64,000 nucleotides of DNA. Source: Nemertoderma westbladi (lineage: Eukaryota > Xenacoelomorpha > Nemertodermatida > Nemertodermatidae). Below, in pieces: positions 46,104 through 56,136 of this stretch (positions within the stretch are counted from its first letter, which is position 1; each line of letters starts with the position of its first letter). The translations under genes were made by a program, and so were the position numbers. The stretch spans positions 62,001 through 126,000 of the forward strand of contig JAUCBJ010002601.1 of NCBI GenBank assembly GCA_032718475.1, read 5' to 3'. The notes below the pieces were generated by a model. It had not been told where the DNA came from. It worked only from the letters and a program-made list of their open reading frames with translations, and did not search any database.

Positions 46104-46457
46104 TTATTTTGAAGTAGACTCCTTTAAATAAGCTATCAAATCGGCTCGTTCTTTTGGTTTCTTTAATCCAGCGAACACCATCTTGGTTCCGGGTATATAC
46201 TTCTTCGGGTTGTTGAGGTACTGGTACAGAGTGGCTTCCCCCCAAGTGATTCCTTTACTTTTATTGGCCTCCGTGTAGTCGAACCCCGGCGCCTGGCCGG
46301 TCTTCCGCCCAAACAAACCGAACAGATTCGGACCAGTTCTATGTCCCCCGTTCTGCTCTACCGTGTGGCATTGGTCGCATTTCTGTATAAAGATTTTCTT
46401 CCCCTTGGCAGCGTCTCCCCCTTCCGGCATTGTGTCCGATCCTTTCTTTGGAGGCAT
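46104..46457 (-). CDS. CYCS: Cytochrome c, intronless 117-residue ORF
   Basis: This is the mobile electron carrier of the mitochondrial intermembrane space, passing electrons from complex III to complex IV; in animals it can also trigger apoptosome assembly. The heme site is CDQCHT (Cys27, Cys30, His31). The axial Met is Met93 in YIPGTKM. The family core [28 protein letters not shown] and [10 protein letters not shown] is intact. At 117 residues it is longer than the usual 104-108 because of a 13-residue N-terminal extension ([13 protein letters not shown]). ATG at 46457 has an A at -3 (GCTAAAATG). The alternative ATG at codon 10 would give a protein of normal length. The stop is TAA at 46104-46106. 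No intron interrupts the frame, whereas many animal cytochrome c genes have introns. It may be a functional retrocopy or a naturally intronless gene; no poly-A remnant is visible. A TATAAAC-like word lies about 145 bases upstream. Confidence 0.95.
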   Translation of the reverse strand: MPPKKGSDTMPEGGDAAKGKKIFIQKCDQCHTVEQNGGHRTGPNLFGLFGRKTGQAPGFDYTEANKSKGITWGEATLYQYLNNPKKYIPGTKMVFAGLKKPKERADLIAYLKESTSK

Positions 46458-47240
46458 TTTAGCTTAAATTGTTTATGTAGGCCTATAGAACTCAGGTGGT
46501 TCGGTATCGGTGCTGATGAATATCAATAGTCTGACAGTCAATGTGGTGTGTGGGGTACGATGAATGAGGTGCCGGTCCCGATACTGCAATAAATAGTTTA
46601 TACTATTAGGCCTATAGTTTACTGTCAATCTCAACACTACCAACTACCGTACCGGTTCAGGGGTTTGTTCAGTAATTGTCCGATTGTGTACTGTAGTTGC
46701 AAGTACCGGGTACAGAAGTAAAGTCAGAAAGAATGAAGACGGCCTACCTACAGTAGGTTGTAGATCATTATTTTGTTTCTATACTCTGGCTGTCTGGTAC
46801 AGCGGTACAGGACAGGGTAAATGTAATGTGCAGATGTGCGATGCTTGTATTGTATCCCACACCCACTTTCGTTGCATATTGTACTGGCTGAACAGACAAC
46901 GCGAAAACAGTTTGTACTGTAAAAGAGGGGATGTGGCAGGCGTCAATTCATAGGGAAGTAGGGGGTATTGAGCATGCGACCCCCCCTCCCCCCCCCCCTG
47001 GATTTATATAATATATAATTTACAGGGCGCTCATTTGAATAATGTAAAATTGTGCTACTTATGTATATGTATTCCATGGCCCGCAATATCAGAATATAGA
47101 GTCATTTTCTGATAACACGGACCCCACCCCCTGCTGCCCTGCTAAATCTTTCTACAAATCTTTATCATATTGCTTGAAATTTGAAACACAACTAGTTCAA
47201 CTCACTGTCGACGCCGGAATTTTCGATTTTGCCTTTAAAT
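46458..47240. other. Upstream region of cytochrome c and spacer
   Basis: It should hold the cytochrome c promoter on the minus strand. It also holds a C-rich run (46981-46999) and many TACAGTA/TACTGTA words. No other gene is supported. The 46684-46953 plus-strand frame looks random. Confidence 0.45.
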
Positions 47241-48014
47241 TTTTTTATAGGCGTTTTAGAAAAGTGTCTTTTGCGAAATCGCACCCTCCGTATCGTGGCC
47301 ATTTTTCAGATTAGTCGTAACTTTTCATATCATTAGAAAGCTTGCGTTGCTAGGATTCGAAATATGTAACAATATCTGAATTTCGTTGAGAAACAACTGA
47401 GATATGATATATGCGTTCAGTGATTGCAAGAACGCTGTAGGTCATTTATTCTATTTATTAATAAATAAACAAAATTCTAGAATGTGTTATGTATTTTATG
47501 AGTTGGTAGGCAACAGCGGAATGCCTACCCAATAGATCTATTGTGTGGTTGAGATCTGCTATAAATATACATAATAAATACGGATGGGGCTGAGACAATC
47601 TCCTTGGAAAACTCCGCGCAGTTGCTAATGTTTTTCGATAATTGAAGACAGTCAAATATTCTTATTGTGTTACTATATAGTTAATTATCAATATCGTTAT
47701 TAATAAATATATTTCACCATATTATAGTCCTGAAAAAAAAATTGTGTAGCTATTCATACTTACACAAAATGTTCCAGAACAAAGTGTATTTATTTAATAG
47801 AATAAATGGCCTTCAGCGAACAATAATTCTTACAATCTTTGAACGCCTATATCTCAGCTGTTTCTCAACGAAATTCAGATATTGTTACATATTTCGAATC
47901 CTTGCAACGCAAGCTTTCTAATGATATGATAAAATTACGACTAATGTGAAGACTGGGAATGCTACGGATGATGCGATTTCGCAAAAGTCACTTTTTTAAA
48001 ACTCTTATAAAAAT
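47241..48014. mobile_element. Long inverted-repeat (foldback) element
   Basis: Two arms of about 228 bases (47241-47468 and 47786-48014) are imperfect reverse complements around a spacer of about 317 bases. Clear matching words are TTTTGCGAAATCGCA against TGCGATTTCGCAAAA, and GAATTTCGTTGAGAAACA against TGTTTCTCAACGAAATTC. There is no transposase frame. It is a non-autonomous foldback element or an inverted pair of one repeat. Confidence 0.75.
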
Positions 48015-48427
48015 CTAAAAAAGTCGTAATTATGTTACACATAATTAAAGAACAATGAAAAATGAATGAATGAAAAAAAACTATAAATAATTAACGATAT
48101 TTATTTATAACTTGTTTATACGTAAATTAGTTTAATTAAATTAAAGAACTAAGAGGAAGCAATATAGGCCTACTGTTACGAATGTCATTAATTTCTTAAG
48201 AACAGTAACAACTGTAAATCTACTGTAACTATTTGATTGTTTTTTCACTTACATACATACCGGTACTCTACCTACATACTACTGTATGTTGAAAGAAATG
48301 TATCTGTAAAATAATCAATTTGTATCGAATCAGTTCAATATGTAATAAATATCAGATGAAGATGAACACAGTGTGATAAAATAAAGATTTTGAAAACTGA
48401 GCAATAGTATGCGGTAGGCCTATAAAG

Positions 48428-48915
48428 GGATTCATTTAAACCCAGAGTGCCAGAGACGTCTTTTTTTACCTATAGTAGGTTGCATCGAATCCCGTAGATA
48501 AATGGATTCATTCAAACCTAGGTTGAAATTAATGGGGATTCATTTAAACCTACTGTAGGTTGAAATTAATGGGGATTCATTTAAACCTTGGTTGGAATGA
48601 ATAGGGGTTTATTAAACCTACTGTAGGTTGAAATGAATGGGGATTCATTTAAACCTACTGTAGGTTGAAATGAATGGGGATTCATTTAAACCTAGGTTGA
48701 AATGAATAGGGATTCATTTAAACCTACAGTAGGTTTAAATGAATGGGGATTCATTTAAACCTTGGTTGGAATGAATAGGGGTTTATTAAACCTACTGTAG
48801 GTTGAAATGAATGGGGATTCATTTAAACCTACTGTAGGTTGAAATGAATGGGGATTCATTTAAACCTAGGTTGAAATTAATGGGGATTCATTTAAACCTA
48901 CTGTAGGTTTAAATG
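48428..48915 (+). repeat. Minisatellite of palindromic units (about 37 bp)
   Basis: The basic unit pairs ATTCATTTAAACCTAC with its near-perfect complement GTAGGTTTAAATGAAT around CTG or CAG, then GGGG. Some units lost the centre (CCTAGG or CCTTGG). A higher-order repeat of about 174 bases is visible: CCTTGGTTGGAATGAATAGG occurs at 48586 and again at 48760. A lone half unit follows at 49269-49302. Confidence 0.9.
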
Positions 48916-49188
48916 AGTTTGGAGTCATTTTTTATGGGATTTATTACAAACTACAGTAGTACCCAACCGTCCGAAGGACATTCTTTTAATGTGTTGAGAA
49001 ATGCGAGTCAATATACTTTTGAGAAGGAATTAATATCTATAAAAAAATTGCGCGAGCATCATCTAAAATGGAGAAAGAAAGATATGAAAATGCAACTAGA
49101 ATATTTTGATCAGATGATGAAGAAAACTTTGAAAATGTTACTTAATGGACCATTTCGACGATATTGGGCAAAACTTTACAATATTTAG
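48913..49188 (+). CDS. Hypothetical 91-residue ORF, perhaps a last exon
   Basis: The ATG at 48913 lies in the edge of the palindromic minisatellite and the frame runs to TAG at 49186-49188. The product is unrecognised. It has a basic, probably helical middle (KKLREHHLKWRKKDMKMQLE) and ends in RRYWAKLYNI. An AATAAA lies about 70 bases downstream, near 49260. An acceptor-like TTACAAACTACAG at 48941-48953 would allow it to be the last exon of a larger gene instead. Low complexity is absent and the composition differs from the surrounding AT-rich DNA. Against it, there are no visible partner exons and no known domain. Confidence 0.3.
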   Translation: MSLESFFMGFITNYSSTQPSEGHSFNVLRNASQYTFEKELISIKKLREHHLKWRKKDMKMQLEYFDQMMKKTLKMLLNGPFRRYWAKLYNI

Positions 49189-50500
49189 AGTTATAATCCT
49201 GTAACTTGATCTTTTATTTAACTTTAATTTTATATTTATTTTAAGTCTCTTACCTAATTAAATAAACATTACCTACAGTAGGTTAGAGTGAATCCCCAAT
49301 CAAGGGAGTCTTTTTTCAGGTGGATTAAATAGAAACTAGCACACCGGTTAAATTACTGGGAGGAAAACTTGGGATAGGAGAAGTGACCGCCCATCCCTAC
49401 CTTCGGGTAGCAGCTATCGAAAAGAGAGGCCTTCCGGTCGCATCCGCCGACTGTTTGCTTATAGGGCGTTCTGTTCTCTGTTGTGCAATAAATTTTAGTG
49501 GAGAGGTCTGAATTGACCTGTAGGCCTGACACATACAGTACTCACTGTAGCAACATGAGAAAGAAAGTCTAACTTTATATAACGACGAAACATTTTTCCC
49601 CTGCCACTGATCCTAATCCACATTCACCATAGCTGTATTCTACAGTTTACCGAAATAGTTATTTGCATTTACAGTATACGTAGATACGTTTATGATGTTA
49701 TTATAGATGCACTGCACACACCGGTTTATCATTCTCTCTTCCCAGAATCATCGTACCAATATTGTTTTAGACTGAGTCTGTTTCTGGTTTCCATATTCCA
49801 GTCTAGCATCTAACTATGCCGTCCGCTGATAATGAGCATCGGATATTATGTCAACAGGGGTAACCGGTAAGGTTCATTTCGGTTACATTATAGATCATTT
49901 ATTTATTACCGTATTCAACCAAATTAATTGAATAATTCGAGTTCCTTATGAATGTAAAAGTAGTTTATTTTAAGCTAAAATTTTAATTAATAATGCTTTG
50001 AGGTTGTGGATGCATCAATGGAACAATGGATGGACATGTAACTAAGAGGTTGCAGTGAAGAAAGGAAGTGAAGGCCAATGGTTTTCCTGGAGGGCGGGCG
50101 TAGTACTGCAGTACTGTCTGTCTACTGTGTGATATCAAAAATTAAATCACTCCATGTTCGATTCGATGTTCCGAATTCACATTGTTACAAACGTAGGAAG
50201 GACTGCGTTCCATCGCGCTGTGAGGGTGAGGCCCAAACCCCATGCTATACTATAATTGCACTACTGTAACACAAATAAAAGCTTGTGTATAATTATTTTG
50301 TGGTGACCCCAGTGTCGTTCAACGTATGGGCGGGGCGTGATGTGTCCAAGACGTTGGATGTGGAACACATCAACAGTTCCACGGATAGAGATAACTCTAA
50401 AATGCGAGTCTCGCCGAAGTCGAAGGAAAAGCAAGTGTGCTTTTTCGTTTAATTTCAAGTGTATCTCGGATGAGATAAAACCTTGATGGTAAATGTTCGT
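49189..50500. other. Non-coding spacer
   Basis: It contains AATAAA near 49260, a half palindromic unit at 49269-49302 and a GC-richer stretch at 49370-49480 with a CTACC-TTCG-GGTAG hairpin. No gene was recognised; short frames at 50078 and 50261 look random. Confidence 0.4.
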
Positions 50501-50549
50501 ATTCCATCAGAGATCGCTAGATTGTAGGTAGTTCGATAGTTCTCACTTA

Positions 50550-50729
50550 CCGTAGTCGAAGCGTGCCGTATTGGTAGTGAATATTGGTCGATGTTGTGTT
50601 TTAGCAGTTCGTTGCTAAAGATGAAGACTGTCTGACTGTTACTTCCTATTAAATACCGGAGTTAGAGTTAGAGTTAGACATCGAGTTGTCGTGATTTGGC
50701 GTTTGTCCCGTGGATTCGGTGACGAAAAG
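50550..50729 (+). other. Possible 5' non-coding exon of the zinc-finger gene
   Basis: The stretch ends in GACGAAAAG followed by GTACGTAAT, a strong splice donor at 50730. The next good acceptor on this strand is TTATTTCCTTATTGCAG at 52756-52772, 12 bases before the zinc-finger ATG. It contains short upstream ATG frames and no long frame, which suits a leader. The left border is a guess. Confidence 0.4.
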
Positions 50730-50999
50730 GTACGTAATTTCTGCACAATATACTGTAATATAGGGATATATATTGTAGGCCTCAATACTGCTTACAGTAC
50801 ACAACTCGGCGTTAAGCTACCGGTCGTAGATCGAGATCGGATTACCCTGACAACAAAGTATAGATTGCAATTTGTTTTTTTATCATAGGAAGTATTACAT
50901 TCGGGATTCAGTAGGTAGTACCCAGTTTACTATAATAATATTTCGCCATTGTCTTTATCAAAAACATTGTGTATTAACCTTCTATACTATTCTTAGTCG

Positions 51000-51174
51000 G
51001 GGAGTATATGTTGTATTCCTAAGAAACTTGGTTCTCAACGCCAGCCTCTCGTCGCTATTAATTGCGGATTACTTTACGGCGTGGAATCGCTACCCCCGAC
51101 AGCAGACAACCGCGGATCCGCAACCAACAACAGTTATAAAGGTCTTAAGTGAGAAGAGCAAGCTACAGTGGTAG
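51000..51174 (+). pseudogene. Relic of an LTR-retrotransposon (Ty3/gypsy-like) integrase
   Basis: The frame reads SLLIADYFTAWNRYP and then TTVIKVLSEK, close to the integrase core pattern V-x-D-Y-F-T-K-W-x-x-x-x-P ... T-V-x-x-V-L. Only some 50 codons are kept, ending in TAG at 51172-51174. No LTRs or flanking pol domains are visible. The relic lies in the presumed intron of the zinc-finger gene. Confidence 0.4.
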
Positions 51175-51571
51175 GTTATTCTAGCCAAACAAGAGCATAA
51201 TTTTTTTTTTAATAACGGTTGTCGACTGTGGTTGTGGTTGACGATGTAACGTTTACACCCAGTTTTGCACTTTCTGTCAATTCCTCGTACTACATTGTAG
51301 TAAATGGCCCGGTCCTATTAGAACTATTCTCATAAGAACTACGATGATTTTAACGAAACTTACTCCGGCTGTTTAAGAATCAAATCAGCGCCTGGAAAAA
51401 AGTACCCAATTTGCTACTTTACTATTACTGCATACCAACCTCTATGGGATTCTTGGAGGATATCTTTTTTTCCGAATATATTTTTGTAAATGTGGGTATT
51501 ATTTAATCTTGTCCGTCTCTAAAATAATAACCAATTCAGGAAAAGGAGCCTGTTGCTATTACATATGCAGC

Positions 51572-51603
51572 CATGACCTACTCAAGATCTTTAGTAGGTC
51601 ATG
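51572..51603. other. Perfect 11-bp hairpin
   Basis: CATGACCTACT and AGTAGGTCATG face each other across a 10-base loop. It lies in the presumed intron. It could be a tiny foldback element; its function is unknown. Confidence 0.6.
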
Positions 51604-52429
51604 ATGCAGCTTATTCTATGAAAACATTTTGATAATAATAATATAATTAATACAAATTTAAATAATAACAACACCAGTATTCCAGAACAATTCATGAACG
51701 TTTTCAAACTCTAACACCCGCCACATGCACATAGTAACAAGATTTGGTTCCACCACTGCATCTGTAAAAATAAATCCTTCCACAGTGCTACTATGGACTG
51801 CATTTGCGGTCTTAGCGGGAGCACAGCCACCACGTACCACACTAGATTGCACCCACAAGTCCACATCTAAAATCCGCTATCATTCTGGGCGAGATAATTT
51901 AATTTAATTTGATTTATTGTCTGTTTATTGATTCAAACATTTATCGTACATTTTATCAGTTACCAGTTTATAATTTTATTGTTAATATTATAATTAAGAT
52001 AGGGTTGAAGAATAACTGCAATACGGCTGGTGCAAAATCGCCGGTGACGCCTTGCTGCTAAAGATTGAAAGAAAAAATAAACATTCTGGCTAACTCACTG
52101 ATTGACTCACTAACGCTAACTGACTAACTAAACTCACTATTTGCGTCCAGATACCCCCCCCCCCCCCCCCCCCCCCCTCAGCAGGTAACTGCTATATTGG
52201 GGTGATTTTGTTAAATTTTGTTCCAATTACCAAATTATTTTATTAATTTCATTTTTAGATGTCAGTTTGCTAAATAATGTCAGGAATTTCAGTTTCAGTT
52301 AAATATCCATGTCCGTGTGATTGTTCCATCACTACACGCCGCTAGGTGGCGACATACTTTTTAATTTTTATTTGCCCATTCACAGTCAGATGTTTTCTAA
52401 CATATAAAAAGTAAAAGTAAAAGTAAATT
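51604..52429. other. Intronic or intergenic AT-rich stretch
   Basis: It contains the TTGCGTCCAG word with a C run of 24 at 52154-52177, the right end of the poly-C-ended element. Two short overlapping frames (51658-51864 minus and 51725-51907 plus) have some coding flavour but no recognised domain. Confidence 0.4.
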
Positions 52430-52689
52430 TTCTTCGGCCGCTAGGCCAGGGTTACGCACAAAGTCTGACGACTTATTTCCAGTGCGGTCCCCCCAGAACT
52501 TTACTCCTCCCCAGAGGAAACTCTATTACTCATTTAGCTACCACTTATGGATGCAAGGCAGAGATGCGCCCTGGCTGGTCCCTTTAAAGCATTCGTGCTG
52601 AAACGAAAACTGCCCTGGCCCATGTGAGGATCGAACCTACGACCTACGGGAGATGTGAATTTAATTCAACCACTACACCAAGGTGGAAC
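52430..52689 (-). mobile_element. tRNA-derived SINE
   Basis: On the minus strand the element begins with a tRNA-like head (52689 down to about 52612). The A box is TGGTGTAGTGG and the B box GGTTCGATCCT. A non-tRNA body follows (CTGGCC...GCGGCCGAAGAAAATTTAC). It lies in the presumed first intron of the zinc-finger gene, antisense to it. Internal pol III promoters of this type drive SINE RNA synthesis. Confidence 0.7.
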
Positions 52690-52772
52690 CTTAGTGATAG
52701 AACCACATGTGGAAACATATGGAAGTTATTATGGATAGTTTGTTATAGTTAAGATTTTATTTCCTTATTGCA

Positions 52773-55748
52773 GACAAAAATGTAATGGAGATTCCTGATG
52801 ATAGCAATGATAATACTGATGACAAAGAACATAGTAATTTACGTGAAGAGATAATCAACATTATTAATGGTGAAACTGAAAAACCACCCTCAGTTCAGCT
52901 AAGTTCCAGTCATAAGTTATTAGAGACGAACTTCTGTAGAAAGTGTAACAAATATTATAAAACTGCTCACTCGTTCCGTTTCCACCAGAATTACCACCGC
53001 CGCAAAGAACGTAATTTTTGCCCTTATTGCGGGACAACCTTCAGTAAAGTGAAATCACTCTCGAGACATTTGAAATCCAACCATAATATTGTAACCACAG
53101 ATACCTCTACTGCTATCACTAAGGGACGGCCGAAGAAATCAGCACAGTCAATGCTAACAGTTCAGGGCAGACGACATTCATATCTTAAAAATAATTTTAT
53201 TGCAGCTAACAACACAAACATGAGCGAAAATGTCTTATGTAACGAACCAATAGGGAAATGTAAAATTGATATTCCCCGTGCTCATGTAGCTGATGATAAA
53301 AAGTGTCCAGTGTGTGATGAGTTCACCTACAACAGTCCAGGGGTGATGGTTTGCCATTTTATAAAATCCCACACCAAACGGATGTTCTGTAATGCATGCA
53401 ATCTCGGTTTTGAAAGCCGTGTTTTATTTCGTAAACATGTCATTTACCATGTTAATACGGTATTCAACACTTGCCATTTGTGTGGTTTGGCATACGACTG
53501 TCCTTTTAGATTGTCTGACCATCTACTGATTATGCATGGTGGGAAGTATCGATATGACCATGTGGAAATAATAACTACCACTGAATCCTTGAAGGTTGAT
53601 AATAAAAGTGAACTAGACGTCTCTCTTAATACAACACCCAAGGAAGATAATAAAACCTCAGAGATAAATACCCTTCCAGAAGTAATTGTTCATCATGATG
53701 ATAATTCGAAGTCTTCAGTCATTAGTGAAACACAATTTGGGGAAAAATCTATCGATCAAAATCCCCAAAATCAAAGATCTTTGGAAGTAGAAAGTCGGGT
53801 CACTCTTGGAACAACTGCTGTCGGACAGTATATTCAGTCATCCAAGGGTCAAAAACAAAATGGAAAATCGCAAATCGCATTTCATCAATCGCATATCAAT
53901 GCCCATAAATGTGAAAATGGCAGCGAAATTAATACCCCACCTAGTGTTATCGTTAAGAATGATGATAAAGCTTACAGTATTCCTGAACATCGAGAAAAAC
54001 ATGAGAACATCATCCCAATGGATATTAAGAAAACGAATGTTGTTGATGGGTATGTTGACATTAATGAAGAAGCCACCATCAGTTCCCGTGGAAAACGGAG
54101 AGTTATTAATGTATACGATAACATAACATGCATTGCTTGTAAGATAGAACCCAAGGCGAAGTATACATCTATAGAACCTTATAGGGCACATTTTTTGGAG
54201 CGCCATACGAATGGTCGTGTATGTTTATTTTGTAATGCTAGCTTTCCAACCAAAGATGTATTCTATAGCCACATCAAATATCACCTTACCTGTTCAAAAT
54301 ACACATGTCCTGATTGTGGAGCAATGTTTGATAGAGCACCGTTTACGGTTTCCCATTTAGTTAATGTACATGGCCACCTAGTCGAAATTGAAGAAAAAGC
54401 CTTTATGCGGAGCATAACTATAATTTCTAAGGAGGAAACTTCTGCTTCATCCACAACTGGAGGTGGAGTAAGCACAAATCAGGCAACAGCGCAAACCCTT
54501 CTAAGAAGTAATTCTGGACGTAGTATTCCTGATTCGGATAAGCCTTTGTCTAAATCTGATATGAAACGAAAGGTTGTTTCTCACGGTTCTGATTCACCCA
54601 TGAATAAGGCATGTAGAAGTGCATCTATTGAACGAATCACTACGCATGACAGTGATTCCAACGATTTGATACTTTATGACCCAGATGAGAATCCAATGGA
54701 GCAGTTGTACACTTGTGGTCTTTGTCAGATGCGATTTAATACCAAAGAGAACATGAGTTCCCATATGAAAGCGAAGCACATGGATAACGCAAAACATCTA
54801 TGTTATCGTTTTGAGAAAAAATGCCCAATTTGTGATGTTTTTTATGGCGCAAGTAATGTAGCGAAACACATGAAGATGGTACATAAATACAAAGTTATAA
54901 ACAGATATAAACCAAGGCAACCAACACTTACAAATTTAGTAAGCGATACAAAGATTGAAGCAATTTCCTGTCCTTCATCCAAACCCAAAGTAGGCAAGAC
55001 TAGACCCTCAAATTTCACTGAGAAGAGTGTCGGTCCAAGTGAAAATCCATCGACGAATGTTTCTCATAAACCAAATGATTTATCCACTGTGACCATACCA
55101 GATGCTGCTGGTAAACTATTTACCTGCTCTTTGTGTGGCACCAGTTGCTCTAATGCCTACAATCTGAAACGCCACTCCTTACTAAGTTGTTCTAACCTAT
55201 CAAACACGAATAAATCTCCCCCAGTTGTTTCTGAAGCCCCAAAGGATAGAGCCAAGAAATATTTATGCTCTGATTGTGGCAAGACTTTCGGATTTCCACA
55301 CAGTTTGATGCGGCATAAGGCTGAATATTGTGGAAAGGTACCTGCTTCTCCACCTTTTGCACCTGATCATGTAACGATTACAGATGATGATTATATTACC
55401 TCTAATGAAAGTGTGAACTATGATTTAGATGTGGGTGAGGGACTTTGGGAAAGTAAAGCTACCACATCAGCTATAAGTTCAGTTACAAGGAATTCTTCAT
55501 CGGATACCAATCGCAATGTTCTTACTGGGTCAGTTACCAATGGAAGCTTTGTCGATGACAACAAGGAGAGCGGACCACTTACTGGTAAAGTCAAAGAACA
55601 AGGTTTACCGGAGGTTCCTCCAGACACCGAAGTCGTCTTCATGAAACCGGTTGTAACCGGGGTCTCTTTTGAATTTAAACCAAAAGAACATATTTCTTCT
55701 CGGGGCCGAGTTATTAAAACTAAATCTCCCCAACAGTGGGGCCATTAG
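52773..55748 (+). CDS. Multi-C2H2 zinc-finger protein, 987 residues in one exon
   Basis: A good acceptor ends at 52772; ATG is at 52785 and TAG at 55746-55748. Twelve fingers are visible: 51-71, 79-100, 174-196, 202-222, 230-251, 449-474, 480-500, 508-529, 644-665, 680-700, 781-802 and 828-849. Most are C-x2-C-x12-H-x3/4-H. The last two end in Cys (C2HC), finger 6 has a long loop, and finger 10 has x11. Fingers 3-5 and 6-8 share spacing and order, suggesting an internal duplication of a triad. An AT-hook-like KGRPKK lies near 113-118. Linkers are long and Ser/Thr/Asn-rich, not the TGEKP type. The likely role is a nuclear DNA-binding or chromatin factor; target unknown. The frame is open upstream to the acceptor, so an earlier in-frame start in another exon is possible. 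I did not recognise an orthologue. Confidence 0.9.
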   Translation, partial: DKNVMEIPDDSNDNTDDKEHSNLREEIINIINGETEKPPSVQLSSSHKLLETNFCRKCNKYYKTAHSFRFHQNYHRRKERNFCPYCGTTFSKVKSLSRHLKSNHNIVTTDTSTAITKGRPKKSAQSMLTVQGRRHSYLKNNFIAANNTNMSENVLCNEPIGKCKIDIPRAHVADDKKCPVCDEFTYNSPGVMVCHFIKSHTKRMFCNACNLGFESRVLFRKHVIYHVNTVFNTCHLCGLAYDCPFRLSDHLLIMHGGKYRYDHVEIITTTESLKVDNKSELDVSLNTTPKEDNKTSEINTLPEVIVHHDDNSKSSVISETQFGEKSIDQNPQNQRSLEVESRVTLGTTAVGQYIQSSKGQKQNGKSQIAFHQSHINAHKCENGSEINTPPSVIVKNDDKAYSIPEHREKHENIIPMDIKKTNVVDGYVDINEEATISSRGKRRVINVYDNITCIACKIEPKAKYTSIEPYRAHFLERHTNGRVCLFCNASFPTKDVFYSHIKYHLTCSKYTCPDCGAMFDRAPFTVSHLVNVHGHLVEIEEKAFMRSITIISKEETSASSTTGGGVSTNQATAQTLLRSNSGRSIPDSDKPLSKSDMKRKVVSHGSDSPMNKACRSASIERITTHDSDSNDLILYDPDENPMEQLYTCGLCQMRFNTKENMSSHMKAKHMDNAKHLCYRFEKKCPICDVFYGASNVAKHMKMVHKYKVINRYKPRQPTLTNLVSDTKIEAISCPSSKPKVGKTRPSNFTEKSVGPSENPSTNVSHKPNDLSTVTIPDAAGKLFTCSLCGTSCSNAYNLKRHSLLSCSNLSNTNKSPPVVSEAPKDRAKKYLCSDCGKTFGFPHSLMRHKAEYCGKVPASPPFAPDHVTITDDDYITSNESVNYDLDVGEGLWESKATTSAISSVTRNSSSDTNRNVLTGSVTNGSFVDDNKESGPLTGKVKEQGLPEVPPDTEVVFMKPVVTGVSFEFKPKEHISSRGRVIKTKSPQQWGH

Positions 55749-56136
55749 GAAATTATAAACAACAACAAACTTATTCCCCTTGGATTATGTCTATCTTTAC
55801 AATTAACTGATAATTTATTATGTTTCATGATTGGATTCGATTATTAAGGTGAATTAATTATTATTATATATAAGGCATACTGTTTTGGTATTGATTGATT
55901 ATGTTATGTAGACAATTTAACAAGTATTCTAAACTACATAATTTAGTGTCGAAGGTAGATAGGTTGGTAGGCTTTACTAGATGTACACTAACAATATGTC
56001 CAACTATTATGTTGCGTCGATAACCAATATGTGTTATTTTGTATCTGAAATTGCAATCGTTTTATTCCTCACCAATTATTAATTCCTTTAGTTTTCTACT
56101 CAAGCCACATAAGGGGCGAGCCACTCAAATAATAAA
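55749..56136 (+). other. Zinc-finger gene 3' UTR with possible poly-A signal
   Basis: An AATAAA at 56131-56136 lies about 385 bases past the stop codon. The stretch is AT-rich and non-coding. Confidence 0.4.

Noticed and set aside
50663-50680. Telomere-like GTTAGA repeats
   Set aside because: There are only three tandem GTTAGA words, too few to call an interstitial telomere tract.
51658-51907. Overlapping 60-68-codon frames on both strands
   Set aside because: No recognisable domain, no splice context, and frames open on both strands suggest chance.
52612-52689. Functional tRNA gene on the minus strand
   Set aside because: Good A and B boxes, but the stems are degenerate and a SINE body follows.
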